Assembly (NCBI GenBank): GCA_013423325.1
Contig: BLJB01000268.1
Span: forward strand, 1-64,000
DNA length: 64,000 nt
Source: Usnea hakonensis
Taxonomy: Eukaryota; Ascomycota; Lecanoromycetes; Lecanorales; Parmeliaceae
Direction: 5' to 3'
Position numbers and translations under genes: made by a program. Below, piece by piece: positions 12,496 to 23,900 of this stretch. Under the pieces are notes generated by a model. That model saw nothing but the letters and a program-made list of their open reading frames with translations. It made no database searches and was not told where the DNA came from. Position 1 is the first letter of the stretch. Each line of letters opens with the position of its first letter.

Positions 12496-13178
12496 CTACC
12501 TCCTTTTTCTGCCTATCACCTCTGTAAATCCCTCCTCGTCGATGTTTGGCTGTGGCTTCTCCTTGGGAGCCTTCATCGATGCTGGCGCATCCCGCATCTC
12601 GACATCGTTGCCGTCTTCCTCGTCTTCCTCGTCGATATCATCACTATCCCAGTCGGTGTCATCTTCATTATCATCTCTAGTGACATGCTGGAACTTGATT
12701 CTCCCATCGTCACCTTTACTTTGCCTCTCCTGCCACTTCGAATACATATCATCTACCATTGTGAAATCCCCTTGCAAAGTCAATTTTCTCAGGCCAACGA
12801 TCTTCGCTGCAATCTCTTCCCCACTGTTGTCGTCGACGTTGACATCGAACTCATCATTCATGACCTGCAGCATGAATTCCTCAATGTAGTCAACATCGGC
12901 ATCTGGGGTAGTTGTAAACAGGTCGGAAATTGCTCCGGCAAACCAGTCCCGCTTCTCCGATGATTCAGGACCACCCCATAGATTTTGGACAGCGAGAGTG
13001 AGAGCAGACCATGTAGAGAGTGCGAGGGCGATTGAAAGGTCGAATTTGCTTTGAATCTTCTCTATCTTCCTTCAGTATCTTGAACCGTGTAGAATCGATG
13101 TTTAGAGGTACCAGGGGACGGAGGAAGCGCAACGCCACCCAGCGCACCTCTCGTTGGTGTCGAGGTCAAGGTAGACAT
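12496..13178 (-). CDS. TSR2: pre-rRNA-processing protein TSR2
   Basis: Chaperone for ribosomal protein eS26 required in 20S pre-rRNA processing. Two exons (13178-13112 and 13061-12496) separated by a 50-nt intron; 210 residues. The junction gives PSPEKIQSKFDLSIALALST, and the family core follows: LTLAVQNLWGG, then KRDWFAGAI and DYIEEFMLQVMNDEFDVNV. The C-terminal half is strongly acidic (runs such as DWDSDDIDEEDEEDGNDVEM) and ends in a basic tip, EVIGRKRR, as in other TSR2 proteins. The protein is of normal length. The ATG at 13178 was chosen because it opens the only exon that joins in frame through a clean GT-AG intron. The gene shares a 326-bp upstream space with the divergent hydrolase. 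Confidence 0.93.
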
Positions 13179-13504
13179 TGTCTTAAACAATTACTAGACG
13201 ATATTGCTGTTGTCATTGGGCATGATGGATAAATGGAAAATCCAGAGTAAATTCGGGAGATCGGCGAAACGGAGTTAACGGACAATGACGAACTGGCAAT
13301 TTATTTACCTTAGGTATACAAGCGTGACAGTACGTAGTACTAGGACAGTCCAAATCGCCTGGCTACACCTAAAGATGAGTCTGATTGACTGATATACGAT
13401 GCTGCCTCTTTCAGCAGTCCTGTGCAAGCTCGATGAATTCTCGCACGTCTCATTTTTTGTGTCCCTCTGCACCGCCCCTTGACCCTTGGGCCGGTTGAAC
13501 AGCT
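13179..13504. promoter_or_regulatory. shared upstream region of TSR2 and the hydrolase
   Basis: Divergent intergenic region of 326 bp that must contain both promoters. I see no clear TATA box or named operator. The role is inferred only from gene orientation. Confidence 0.5.
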
Positions 13505-16500
13505 ATGGTCTTCAATACTATTTCAGTCGGCACTGCTGTCGCACCAACCGTCATTGAGACTTATATCTCTCATGTATGTCTACTCGACTGATTTCCCCGC
13601 GCTGTATCCGCTCACAATTCCCTTAGTATCTCAATCGCAAGCCTCTCCGTCAGAAGCCAACTGCCCATATCTCGTACCACGAAGGTGTAAATCTCATTCG
13701 CCAATTTCTTGCTTATGCTTCGCATCACACAGTTGAGGATATACAGAGTTTCACTTCTCAATGGGTTCCCAGTCCACGCTGGGTCAAAGTCGATGAATTT
13801 GAGATACCCCAACAATGCCTATCTAGAGCTGCAGACGCGGTCATAGCGCAATTAGGCCACCGTGGCGTCGACAAAATAGGAGGTCAAAAATGGTGGCAAT
13901 GGCGAAGGGATGGTAACGTCTTAATGGCGGAGTGGATTGAGATGAGAAGAGACTTTGATCGAAGGAAAGGCAAAAAAGGCAAACGTGTCATGCTCTATGT
14001 ACATGGGGGCGCCTAGTTCTTCGGCAGCGTGGATGAACACCGATATCAGATCCAACGCCACGCTCGGAAGTTGGAGGCTAGAGTGTTTGCGCGGTAAGTT
14101 TGCTGCCGGGTGATGCTTAAAAGGATCACATACTGATAAGGAACAGTGAGTCTTGTCATCGGGACAGGAATTATTAGCAGTACTGACATATCTCAGCACG
14201 ATATCGATTGGCTCCTCAATTCCCGTTTCCCTGTGGTCTGTTTGATTGTTTAGCGGCATATCTCTACCTTTTAACTGTACAGGATTCCTCTGAGATTGTT
14301 CTCGCGGGCGATTCAGCGGGAGGCGGGATGATTGTCAGGTATGTGAAGTCCCTGTTGGGCATGCACTAGCTGACCTAAATCAAGCATACTCGTAATACTA
14401 CGTGATAGAGGTCTGCCACTTCCAGCAGGGGCAATACTAATATCACCTTGGGTAGACCTCACCCATTCTTTCCCTAGCGTCGCAGGGGATGGTTTATCAG
14501 ATTTCATTCCACCTCATGGCTTTTTACAGCGACCTTCAGTCTCATGGCCACCACCTAATGCAGATGACATGGAACAAATAGCAATGCATGCCGTTGAGCA
14601 AGTAGCAGGCGAAGACATGCCTAGAAAGTCAACTAACCTAGAGAGGCGAGAGGCAAGGAACAGTGCAGTCCAGGGGTTCTCAGTTGATCACGCTCCAAAA
14701 GATCTACACCCCAAGGAAAACTCCAATAATCCGGCCGGTAATGCAGGTGCAGGAGAACATCCTGGGAATACGATACCTGGCCCGGGACATAATCTTTCGA
14801 TCATGATTGGTGACGAGTTCATCGACATCAAAGATCAAATTCAAATGTATACTACCAATCAGCTGATATCGCATCCACTTGTTTCGCCAGTCCTACAACC
14901 ATCGTTAGGTGGCTTACCTCCATTGCTTGTTGTGACTGGGGGTGGCGAGGTCTTACGAGACGAGCAAATTTATCTCGCTCATAAAGCCGCGAAACCTTCG
15001 CAATTTCCTCCAGGGGATGCATATCTGGATGAGTATCCTGAAGCAAGGGATCTCATCGCAAAGTGGAAGCCCACAGATGTACAGCTGCAGGTCTGGGACG
15101 ATCTCTGCCACGTCGCCCCCACGCTTAGTTTCACACGACCAGCGAAGTTCATGTATCGGTCCATCGCTCAATTTGGCGCCTGGGTCCTCGCTCGAGCTCA
15201 AAACACTGAGATTGAGATCATGGACGACGACGAAGTATCGCTCATATCCGAGGGATCGGACAGCGAATGTGATAGCGAGTTCGATAAACCCAAGCAAACC
15301 AAAAGCACACTGAAAAATGGTGTGGCTCAAGGAGGGACTGCCGCGAAAGACCAAGTGGGCAAAGCTGGGGATGCTTTACCACCCTTCAAGGATCACATGA
15401 TACGGCAAAGAGTCGACCGGCACGGTCTCATCTTCCCTTTGGATTCGGCTTCTTCGATGCCAGCTTTAAACATGCCGGCAAACGAAATTGGCGTAATTAA
15501 GCCTGGTCCTGTTGCGAAATGGCTGAGTGCCAAGAAACAGTGGGACCAAAAGTATGCTCGCGAAAAGCGAAGGGTACAGAAGCAGCGAGCGAGAGAAATG
15601 GCGAAAGGCTTTCAGAGTTTCGGCAACGACGAGGTACCTCCGCCTTCCGCACTAGCTGGGCGGAGAGGTCTAAGTTTGCCAAAGGAAGAGAAGAAAAGAA
15701 AGAGTTGGGGGATGAGTGTCTGGAGCTTGTGGGGTAGCTCGCATGATGAAAACACTGTATGTTCTTTCCCGTCTTGATTCGAAGCTCTTGCTCAGTACTT
15801 ATAATGCAGATTCAACGCGAAGAGAAGGCAGATAAAGAAGTCAACACCATAACAGTATCCCAGAATGACGGCGCCAATGCCAGACCAATAGGTGCTGACC
15901 GAGTAAACAAGGCATCTCGGTCTCGGTCTCGGCGGCGAGGCGTTACGGACGCTGGCCAGACTGGATACGTAGGCAAGCCCAAGATCGACGAGAATACGCC
16001 TGCTACAGAATTGGATCACCGAATGAATGGGCAAACAAATGGCCATCCAGCCGATAGCGCTCACCTCGCGCCTCCAACTATTCTCTCCAGTCCACCAAAC
16101 GCGGATACCGAGACTGCCAGTGCGATACCCTTACCTGCTAGCCCTGGACAGCGCCCTTCTGCAGGACCGGGCAAGGCCTTCCCTTTCAAACTTGGCAGCC
16201 ACTTCGCAGATCACGACGTGAACGCTAGCACCGTCACGCTGGCCAGCCACGCAGGTGTCGTCAGCCCGAAAGGAGACGAAGAGAACAAACAGCTTGGTCA
16301 CAGCATCGCTCCGAGTCCACCGGACCAACACTCCGATACCGCAATCGCTGTCCCTCTTCCCGCCAGTCCTGGGGATCGCCCGTCTGCGCGCTCCGGTCAA
16401 GCGTTCCCTTTCAAATTGGGCAGAGACCCAAATGCTTTGGGTGTTGAAGCCGCTAATGCTAGTACCGTCACTCTCACGAGCCAAGCTGGCGTCGTCCCGC

Positions 16501-16844
16501 CGACGGGAGACGAACCCGGGAAACCAAATGGGTACACGGATGAGCCATTCTGCGATGCACCGGGGACCTTGTCTCACCAGAGAACCATCGAACCGGTCGA
16601 AGACGCCAACGGGGAACACGCGGACGAAGTGGATCATTATGATTTGAGTAATTCGCTTCCGCTAAGAGGCGAGAGGGGGGAGGAGCGGGCGAGTCATGTT
16701 GTGGGTTCGGTGGATGGGAGGAGAGGCACGTTGGAGGATGGGAAGGGCGTGTTGTGTTATGGGGTTGGTGTTGGTGGGAAGGGTGGGGAGGGAGGGGGGA
16801 GGAGGCCGGGGGTTGATAGGTGTGATACTGCGAGTTTGGATTAG
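13505..16844 (+). CDS. HSL-type alpha/beta hydrolase (esterase/lipase), internal TAG
   Basis: Exons 13505-13573, 13627-14092, 14197-14338, 14385-15756 and 15810-16844 total 3084 nt (1028 codons with the stop). The hydrolase core shows YVHGGA (oxyanion hole, residues about 147-152), FGSVDEHRYQ, YRLAPQFPFP, the nucleophile elbow AGDSAGGGM (Ser near 218), SPWVDLTHSFPSVAG, an Asp candidate in GGGEVLRDE (near 417) and a His in WDDLCHVAP (near 468), so the triad looks complete. A long basic and disordered tail follows, with a duplicated segment. Two oddities: codon 153 is TAG (14014-14016), directly after HGGA where relatives have Tyr; and exon 2 joins exon 3 in frame only if 14093-14196 is a stwintron. 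Everything after the TAG stays open. A cytosolic or lipid-droplet esterase is likely; the substrate is unknown. It may be a recent pseudogene. Confidence 0.75.
14014..14016 (+). other. in-frame TAG in oxyanion-hole motif
   Basis: Sequence GCC TAG TTC TTC encodes HGGA-stop-FFGS. The reading frame before it (exon 1 plus 129 codons of exon 2) and after it is otherwise intact. An intron removing only this codon is not possible, because flanking residues are conserved on both sides. Confidence 0.9.
14093..14196 (+). other. stwintron (twin intron, donor interrupted between bases 1 and 2)
   Basis: The internal intron is 14094-14146 (53 nt): GTAAGT donor, TACTGAT branch-like site, AACAG acceptor. 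Its removal joins G14093 to T14147 and creates a GTGAGT donor for an external intron of 51 nt (14093 plus 14147-14196) with TACTGAC and CTCAG. The exons then join as GCG C|CA CGA TAT CGA, giving FAPRYRLAP, the expected hydrolase sequence. A single intron from 14094 to 14196 shifts the frame by one base, and stopping at 14146 meets a TAG within a few codons. Confidence 0.8.
16090..16534 (+). repeat. duplicated ~70-residue segment in hydrolase tail
   Basis: Two in-frame copies share PLPASPG-x-RPSA, AFPFKLG and NASTVTL-x-S-x-AGVV-x-P-x-GDE. They differ at many positions, so the duplication is not recent. The function is unknown; the segment looks disordered apart from the FPFKLG core. Confidence 0.8.
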
Positions 16845-17180
16845 TGGGGTTGTGTTTGTATACCCTTTGTTGTTATTGTAAGTTTGATGAGAGGTGAGGA
16901 TCAATGTGAAGTTGTAGTGGTGATGATGAAGTTTGCACCTTGTCAGGAATTACTTCTCGAGGATGCATGCTGTCTGTCGCCGATCTTCTACGGGACCATT
17001 ACACGCACAAAGTCAGATAGTCAGTCAGCATTAGTATAAAAAACGAAAGGCAGCGCCAATGCCGCCAACTCCACACCAACATCATCTCACCTCACATGCG
17101 CCAATTGGAAAATGTCAGCGCCTTCGTAGCAAAAAAAGAAAGAAAAAGCCCCCTTCATCGCCACGTCCTCCCCGACACTC
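16845..17180. other. convergent intergenic region
   Basis: Space between the 3' ends of the hydrolase and the BSD-domain gene. No gene recognised. Confidence 0.6.
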
Positions 17181-18522
17181 TCACTCCCAATCCTCCTCCT
17201 CCTCATCCTCCTCCTTCTTCTCCCCCGCCCTCGGACTCCCCGGCGCCCTACTCGTCGCCCCGCTCACGACATCATAGCTCGTGTCGCTGTCCGGTTGGGA
17301 CAGCGCGTCCTGGGAGCGACGCGGTTCGGCGGGTTTGAGCGAGGGCTGTTCTTGCGGTTCGGCTGGTTTGGTGAGGGGGGTGGAAGGGGGGTGGGGGTGG
17401 GGGGGTTCTGGGGCTGCTGAGGAGGTGGAGGGGGGTGGGGCCGTGGGGTGGGATTGTTGGGGGGTGGAGGCTTGGTCTTCGTTATCGGAGGTGTCTGAGT
17501 CGTCGTCCCAGCCGATGTTTTCGGCTGTGGATTCGGTGGCGCCTGTGGTGAGTTGGTATGCGGTGCTCGGAGGGTTCTTTGGTGGTGTAGGGGGCTTTAC
17601 CTTTCAATAGGTCTCTCCTTCTCTGCTCCTCCGTCTCGACCACCATTCTCAAGAAGTAGTACCGCGTCCAGAAATCCTTGTATTCCACTTTCTCGGGCAC
17701 CAGCTTTTCCATTGTCCGTCTCAGTTCCTCATATTTTTCCAAATCCTGCGCTATAGCATCCGTCTTTTTCTCCACGTTGAAATCGTCCTTCCACTTGGCA
17801 TACTCGGCACTCGCAGGGTCCGAAGTGAAGCTTTCGAAGGAGGAGTGTATAGCGTGCAATTGTGCGTCGAACCGTGTGCTGTGGATGACCCTTTTGCCGT
17901 CCTGGTCTTTGCTTTCAAAGAGGACCTTTCGAGAGCCGTCTTTGTTGGTCTCTTCTGTGGGAGGAGCAATGGTGACGGCATCGCGAAGGAAATTGCCAAT
18001 GTTGGCACCAAACTTGAAGATTGCGGCGTCCGCCGCTTCTTCAGCCTTCTCAAGCTCTTTCAGCCGTTTTGCTGCTTCAGCACGGAAACGAGAAACAACG
18101 CCTTCGGATTCTCGTAGTGCTTCGCTTTCAGAGCGCTCCTTGTCCTTTCCCTCCTTCTCCCCCTCTGTGTTCAACGTCCGATCCGCAGCCGTAGGCGAAG
18201 CCGGCGGACTCTGTCCTGTAGACATTGAGCGTGCCCTACTCACGAGCGTGGATCTCAGGTCTGTGAATCCTTTGAGCGCTTCACCGCTGGCAGCGGTAGC
18301 TTCCTGACGGGCGCCCTCATAATATGTCTCGCCATGCTTTCGGACATCGCTGAAGAAGCCACCGAGTCGGGCTCCCCACGGACTCGACGAGAAGGATTTG
18401 TAGGCTTCTTTGAACTCGGTGTTTAAGTTGGCTTGCTTGTCGTTGGGATCTCGTGGTTTCTTACCGGCAATTTCGTCGGGGGAGAGGACTTCTTCTTGGA
18501 TATGATCATAGGCAATGTCCAT
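17181..18522 (-). CDS. BSD-domain protein
   Basis: Two exons (18522-17601 and 17542-17181), 427 residues. The BSD domain lies at about residues 225-300 and shows the diagnostic aromatic pair in YKDFWTRYYFLRM, preceded by KWKDDFNVEKKTDAIAQDLE. Upstream is a charged coiled-coil stretch (FRAEAAKRLKELEKAEEAAD) and the conserved WGARLGGFFSDVRKHGETYY near the N-terminus. After the intron the protein reads GATESTAENIGWDDDSDTSD, a Pro-rich linker, and an acidic end, KKEEDEEEEDWE. This layout matches fungal BSD proteins related to plant/animal SYAP-like proteins; no precise role is established. The start ATG at 18522 precedes MDIAYDHIQEE. In the other frame the last exon contains the GC-rich, Pro-coding stretch around 17370-17460. 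Confidence 0.9.
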
Positions 18523-18960
18523 GATTGGATTTAGGTATGCCCCCAGTCCGGAGGGAGTGCAGTGTGAGTGATTGAAGAGTGATGAGGGAGATGAGATAGG
18601 AGGTATAAGGGGGTAAAGTTTCTCACGTGGAAAGTAAACAGTGGCTCAGGAGACAAGTATGCGGTCATAAGGCAATGGATTACGGAGTATGGAAGTAAGA
18701 GACCCGTAGCCCACTAGCCCTGCGGAATGTCCCGAGGCTTGGCATCCCCTCGATTATCCAAAGCCTAGCATGTTCTATCGTGCCCTCCGTAGAATGTGTT
18801 GTGAAGTTGCATAACATTATTATACTTATGGGGTATAGGATTTCGTGTTTTACCCTAATATAGACCTAACACTCCAGATTGCAAGTCCGAGTGAATACGA
18901 TATTCCTCGAACAGTCTGATTGACATTCATCCCAAATCTCTTAGTTCTTATGACTTTTCC
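18523..18960. other. intergenic
   Basis: Upstream region of the BSD gene and 3' region of the MRJP-family gene. Nothing else recognised. Confidence 0.6.
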
Positions 18961-20338
18961 TCATACGGCAGGACCAGCGCCTCCAACACTGGTCCTATAT
19001 ACCTTGTACGGGAGACTAGCCTTTGTGATACTATTTCTCTGATATGTTCCCTGAAGGGGAAGTTGGTTGGTTGTGAACCACAGATACCCGTTTTGGACGC
19101 ACATGCTGTCTGGCCACTGGATATCCGCGCTCCTAACAAAGGGCGCGACTTCGATATCCGAGGCGGGGATGACGCCTTCGTTTGTGGCATTTGTGCTTGA
19201 TGCGTTGAGACCGTTTAGCATTGTCGAGTTTGTGAGGGAGGGTATGGAGGTGTTGAAGTAGGTGATGGAGTTTTGCTCGGCGGTGCCCATGTAGACGCGG
19301 CCTTGGTCGTCGGCTGTGAAACCTTCGAGATAGCTGCCTGTCTGCCCAATAAATTCCACTGCGTTGAGCACCTCAGTGTCCGTCAAGCTGGCGTTTGCTA
19401 GGGTCGTCTGGTTGATTTGGTAGAGTCTTCGGGACGCCAGAGGTGCAAAGTAGAGGTTTCCGTTTGCGAGTGCGATACCATCTGAGCCAATCTTAACATG
19501 GGAGCGTCGTGTGCCCTTCCACTCGTAGAATGGTGTTCCGTCGAATGAGCCTACGAAAAGCTCATCCGCTAAGACCACTGAGGTGTTGAAGAGCCGGCGG
19601 GTGTAGGTGTGCGAGTCGAGATCGATGATGATCAAAGAGCCTTGTTCGTCCGTGAGGAAGGCGACCCCGGCGGTGGACATGGAGAGGTTGAAACGGACGT
19701 CGTTGATGCTACTCTTTCGTCAGCATTTGAAAGTCCAGTGGCTAGAGTGCAGGGAAATTATACCTCGTGCCATTCGCGGAGATGGAGTATGGCAGCACAT
19801 AGTTATCAATCATCTCATTCGTCGTCAGGTTGAAAGACATAATTTTCGCCCCGTACTCCACCGCATCCGTCTGTCCTGGCCCCACGCCTGTGTCTAGCGC
19901 CCATATTCTCTGCGCGGAGTCGATTACCACACTTTGTGTATTGACGAAGCACGTCGAGACGTTCTGGCCACGCTGACACGTCTGAATACTGGCATTGGGA
20001 TAAGCAGCTGTGGTATTAAAGCTGTCTGCTAGACCCAGCGTAACATCGTTGCTTGAGGCTGAGCGTGGGAAGTTGATGAAGATGCGGTCATCTTGGTCGA
20101 TGGCGACACCAGTAGGGAAAGTTGTGAGGTTGCAGATCTCGTGAACTACTTCAAGATATGGCCCGTCGGTTGTAAAGTTGTTGGGTGAAGATGGTTGAGT
20201 GAAGGAGGTGAGATTTTGTGGGATGAAAGGGGAGACAGTGGATGATGGATATGGAGAGAATGTGTAGGCAGAGGAGGGAAGGGAGTGGATCGGCATGGCC
20301 CAAAATGCTGGGATGAGGAGGAAATTTGGGAGAAGCAT
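18961..20338 (-). CDS. yellow/major royal jelly protein (MRJP) family secreted protein
   Basis: Two exons (20338-19764 and 19708-18961) joined as NGTSINDVRFN; 440 residues. The ATG at 20338 starts a secretion signal (MLLPNFLLIPAFWAMPIHS). The body has the MRJP/yellow six-bladed propeller hallmarks: FPTGVAIDQDDRIFINFPR, AQRIWALDTG, INDVRFNLS, GSDGIALANGNLYFAPLASR, and near the C-terminus RSADIQWPDSMCVQNGYLWF. Many N-glycosylation sequons (NLT, NTT, NAS, NVS, NST) fit an extracellular glycoprotein. Fungal members are of unknown function; insect relatives bind amines or act in melanisation. An in-frame extension further upstream begins with TTG, not ATG, so I reject it. Confidence 0.88.
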
Positions 20339-20990
20339 TGATGGAAGCTGAGCAGGAGAGGAAGAGATGGGATGAGATGTTGAAGAGACGAAAGAAGCAA
20401 GAGAAGAATAAAGGAAATAGAACAGCAGTAGATGCTGTTCTCGGCTACATGATTTGAGTGGGGCATAAAACTTTGGGTTCTCCAAACATTCATTGCATGA
20501 GGAGAAGGTGACGGCGACTGAAAGATGTCAGTGTAAAACGAGCGGTGGGGAGGCATGATTGGCTTTGAAAGAGAAAAAGGCAAGGATGAATTGCCGTCTA
20601 TCCAATTCTTTCCTACTCTTCCGATTCTCCGAGACTCATTTGGTAATAGAGCAAGTCGAGGGGAACTTCTGCACTCGATGACGAAATAATGAAATAAGTA
20701 AAGTCAAGTCGATAAGTAATTCAAAGTGGCGGCGTCATCTTGCAGTCAGTCAAAAATAGAGCCGGGTAGTAGGAGTGAAAAAAGGCACGTGACCGAGTCT
20801 TGGCAAGCTGGCCTTCCTATAGATATCAGCCATTTAATCTCATAGGTACCTTGCTAAGCACACGCTTGTTTTCTAATTTCCTTCTAGCAAGTGACTGTAC
20901 TCTATGTTTTATTTATGTCTTGTTATGTCTCGTCCTCTCACACATGGCCTTGGTCTACTCACACTCTACATTTCCTTCTCCACATAGCCA
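20339..20990. other. intergenic between MRJP gene and LYS2
   Basis: About 650 bp: upstream side of the MRJP-family gene (with CT-rich transcribed-strand leader) and the 3' end of LYS2. No gene recognised. Confidence 0.6.
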
Positions 20991-23900
20991 TTAACCACTT
21001 CCCCCCCTCCCAACCATGTTTAGTGCCTGCTTTTGTTCCTCTCCAATCTGGACTACCGCTAACGCCATTCCCTCCTTGGCCTCTTTCGGCGAGCTGATAA
21101 ATCCAACCTCAGCCATGAAGGCTAGGTACGCGCCCACAGTCTCTTGGCTGACTTCAATCTGGCAGTCTTTCTGATCAATCCCGTTGGCTCCAAGGACAGT
21201 CTGCGCATTGGTGTTGTCTAGATTTCTGGATTTGGTGTCGGACGGCAAGTCAGCCGTTACCCAATCAAAGAGCGGAAGCAGCGCGTGCGGTTCTTTTCGT
21301 TCTTGGCTTTCGCTGGATACGTATTGCTCGAGGGCCGAGCGCCATTCTGAGTAAGGTACCATTGGCGCCTTGTATCCATATTTCTCCAACGTCTCAAGGA
21401 AGGCGTTGAAGCCTAATTGCGGAGAAGGGGTGACATGCACAACTCCAACGCCTTGCTGCAGCGGTGGATTAAGTGAAGACGCCACAACGATGTTGGCGCA
21501 GTGGTCAACAGGAACGAGATTGATGGTGTTCCTGCCGAGGTCTGGACGACAGGAAAGCTGGATGCTCCCTTTGAGCATACGAAGCAAGAAGTCGTCGGTA
21601 GGGCCGATGCCGGTAGATGGTGTACCAGTGATGTAGCCTGGCCGAACAATACTTCCTCGTAGTCCTCGTAGTCCAGCTTCGCGCATAAGGTATTCGGAGA
21701 CGTACTTCGACTGCGCGTACCCTGTCGAGAGACCCGTGCGAGAGCCGTCAAGGTTGTCACTTTCTAAAATAGGGGTAGTGAGAGATGCGTAGTGATCCGT
21801 ATCCAGTACGGCAGTCGAAGATATGAATGCCAAGTGCTTGGTCCTGCCACTTGAGCAGAGCGCGAGGCAGGCGAGCGTACTTAGGACGTTCGTGGCTTTG
21901 AGGGCTGTATACGTATAGATCCAATGAACGCGTGCTCCATTATGAATAATGATGTCAACTGCATTCTCGAGCATGTACCAAACGTCAGGGCTGAGACCTA
22001 AATTTTCCTTTGAAAGGTCTCCAGGTATGCATTTGAGTCGCGATTCCCATTGGTCATACCAAGAACCATAAGCTATGCAGGCGGTTTTAACTCGCGCCAG
22101 CGCTTCAGAGGATGACCTGGCTCGGACTAGCACAATGACCCTGGTTTCATCGTTGCGATTGAGAATATTTTCAAGGATGGAAACCCCTAAGAAGCCTGTT
22201 CCCCCTGTAAGCAGTATGGTGTCCTGACGAACAGCCCCTGTTGGGAAAGAAGGGGGAAGGTTCTTGGCCTTCAGGACCTCGCCATCAAGGGCGTAGTCCA
22301 TCTCCGGCGGCGTACTGTCGGCTTTCTTCTCCCCATTCTCTCGAGCTTCTAGTGCAGCAGCTATAACGCTGGAGAAATCTCGAAGTGTTGGATTCTGGAA
22401 AAGAGTGTTCATAGAGATACTGATTGTTGCCCAGCGTTTAATGTCAAATAGGACCTCTTGGGCTCGAAGACTATGACCACCAACGTCAATGAACCCATCA
22501 TCAAGGCCAATAGTCTCGGCCGGAACGCCTATCCGTGAAGCCCATATTTGGCACACAGCCTTCTGGATGTCTGTCCAGTGAGACCTTGCTACTCTGCCCG
22601 CGGTGGCAGCGGTAGCGAGCGCAGCGGCATCCGGATACGGTAAGATCTTTTTGTCGACTTTGTAGTTTGGTGTCAGAGGTAACTTTCTCAAGGGGATTAT
22701 GATACTTGGCACCGCATACGAGGCAAGCTTTGATTTCAGCCTAGCTCTGACATCTTCCCGAAGTAGACGAAAACGCTTGAGCATACCTACCATTGTGTCG
22801 TCTTCTATGTCGTCAGATTGGCCTTTATTTTCTAACCATGAGGTCCATTCCTTCATGTCTGGCACCACATAAGATACAAGCCTAGGTTCCTCGTCTTTGT
22901 CCCTTCTAACGAGCGTAACATTCTCTCTGACTAACGGATGCTGCGAGATATACGTGTCAATCTCCCCGAGTTCGATTCTAAAGCCACGAATCTTGATTTG
23001 GTTATCCGCCCGACCAGTACACTCGACGTCTCCACTATCAGTATATCGTCCAAGATCTCCAGACCTGTATAATCGGTCTCGAGGACCTTTCCAGAAGTTG
23101 CGCCACGGTTCCTTTTGACCAGCAGAATCCAAGCTCTTTTTCTCGTCTTCCCGCCACGTATCGGGGTTCTTGAGAAAAAAGTTCGGTATGAATTTCTCTT
23201 TAGAAAGATCATCGGAGCCTAAGTAACCCTCGGCCAGACCTCCGGCTCGGACAAAGATCTCTCCCTGTTCACCAATGCCGCATAGTCGAGGCTTACTTTG
23301 CTCTAGAGATGCACGATCGACGACGAGAAGGGCGACATTCTGCATACCGCGGCCGGCTGGAATGACGTCGGGCATCTGGCTGAGGTATTTTGGGTCCTCA
23401 TTCCGAGGGGGTAGTGCATAGTAACTGACGGCTCTACGCAGGGAGTCAGGACTGTATATTGAAAGCAGGAACTGAATTTTCAAGGCAGATTCCTGAAGGA
23501 AGTTGCTCTTGGTTCCACAGATGTCTTAAAGCTCAATTTTTTGCCAAGAGAACAGAATAAGCTCCAGAGTATGCGTACCTTTGGGTTTCCGTCGTTCCTG
23601 TGTCAAAGAAGAATCAGCTCCGAAATGTACGCAACTTGGGTTCTCATCATACCAAACATATTGATGATTCTACAATTAGGAGCTAGCGCCTGGAGTAGAC
23701 GACAATCACGCTTTATGAGTTGATCCCCCACAAAGAAGGCATTTCGAAGTGATGGAAACTCATCACCGGCGCCGCCAACAAGAATCTGGCCCATTGCGGG
23801 CGTCAAGTGGGTCACGGTCGGCTTAAACGTACGCATCCATAAAGCTAAGTAGCCACATCAATAACAGGCTGCACATCATTCGAGGCGGTCTTACCAAGTC

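Noticed and set aside
13997..14016. Tiny intron (GTACAT to CCTAG) removing the TAG
   Set aside because: It would be about 18-20 nt, too short to splice, and would delete the conserved HGGA.
14094..14196. One-base frameshift in the hydrolase gene at the exon 2 donor
   Set aside because: At first it looked like a pseudogene lesion (an extra G before GTAAGT). The stwintron model explains it without any mutation and gives an exact multiple of three over all five exons.
20339..20485. N-terminal extension of the MRJP-family protein
   Set aside because: It starts with TTG; the ATG at 20338 directly opens a signal peptide.
23597..23653. LYS2 exon continuing as MMRTQVAYISELILL
   Set aside because: This is intron; splicing to the 19-nt exon restores MFGTTETQR.
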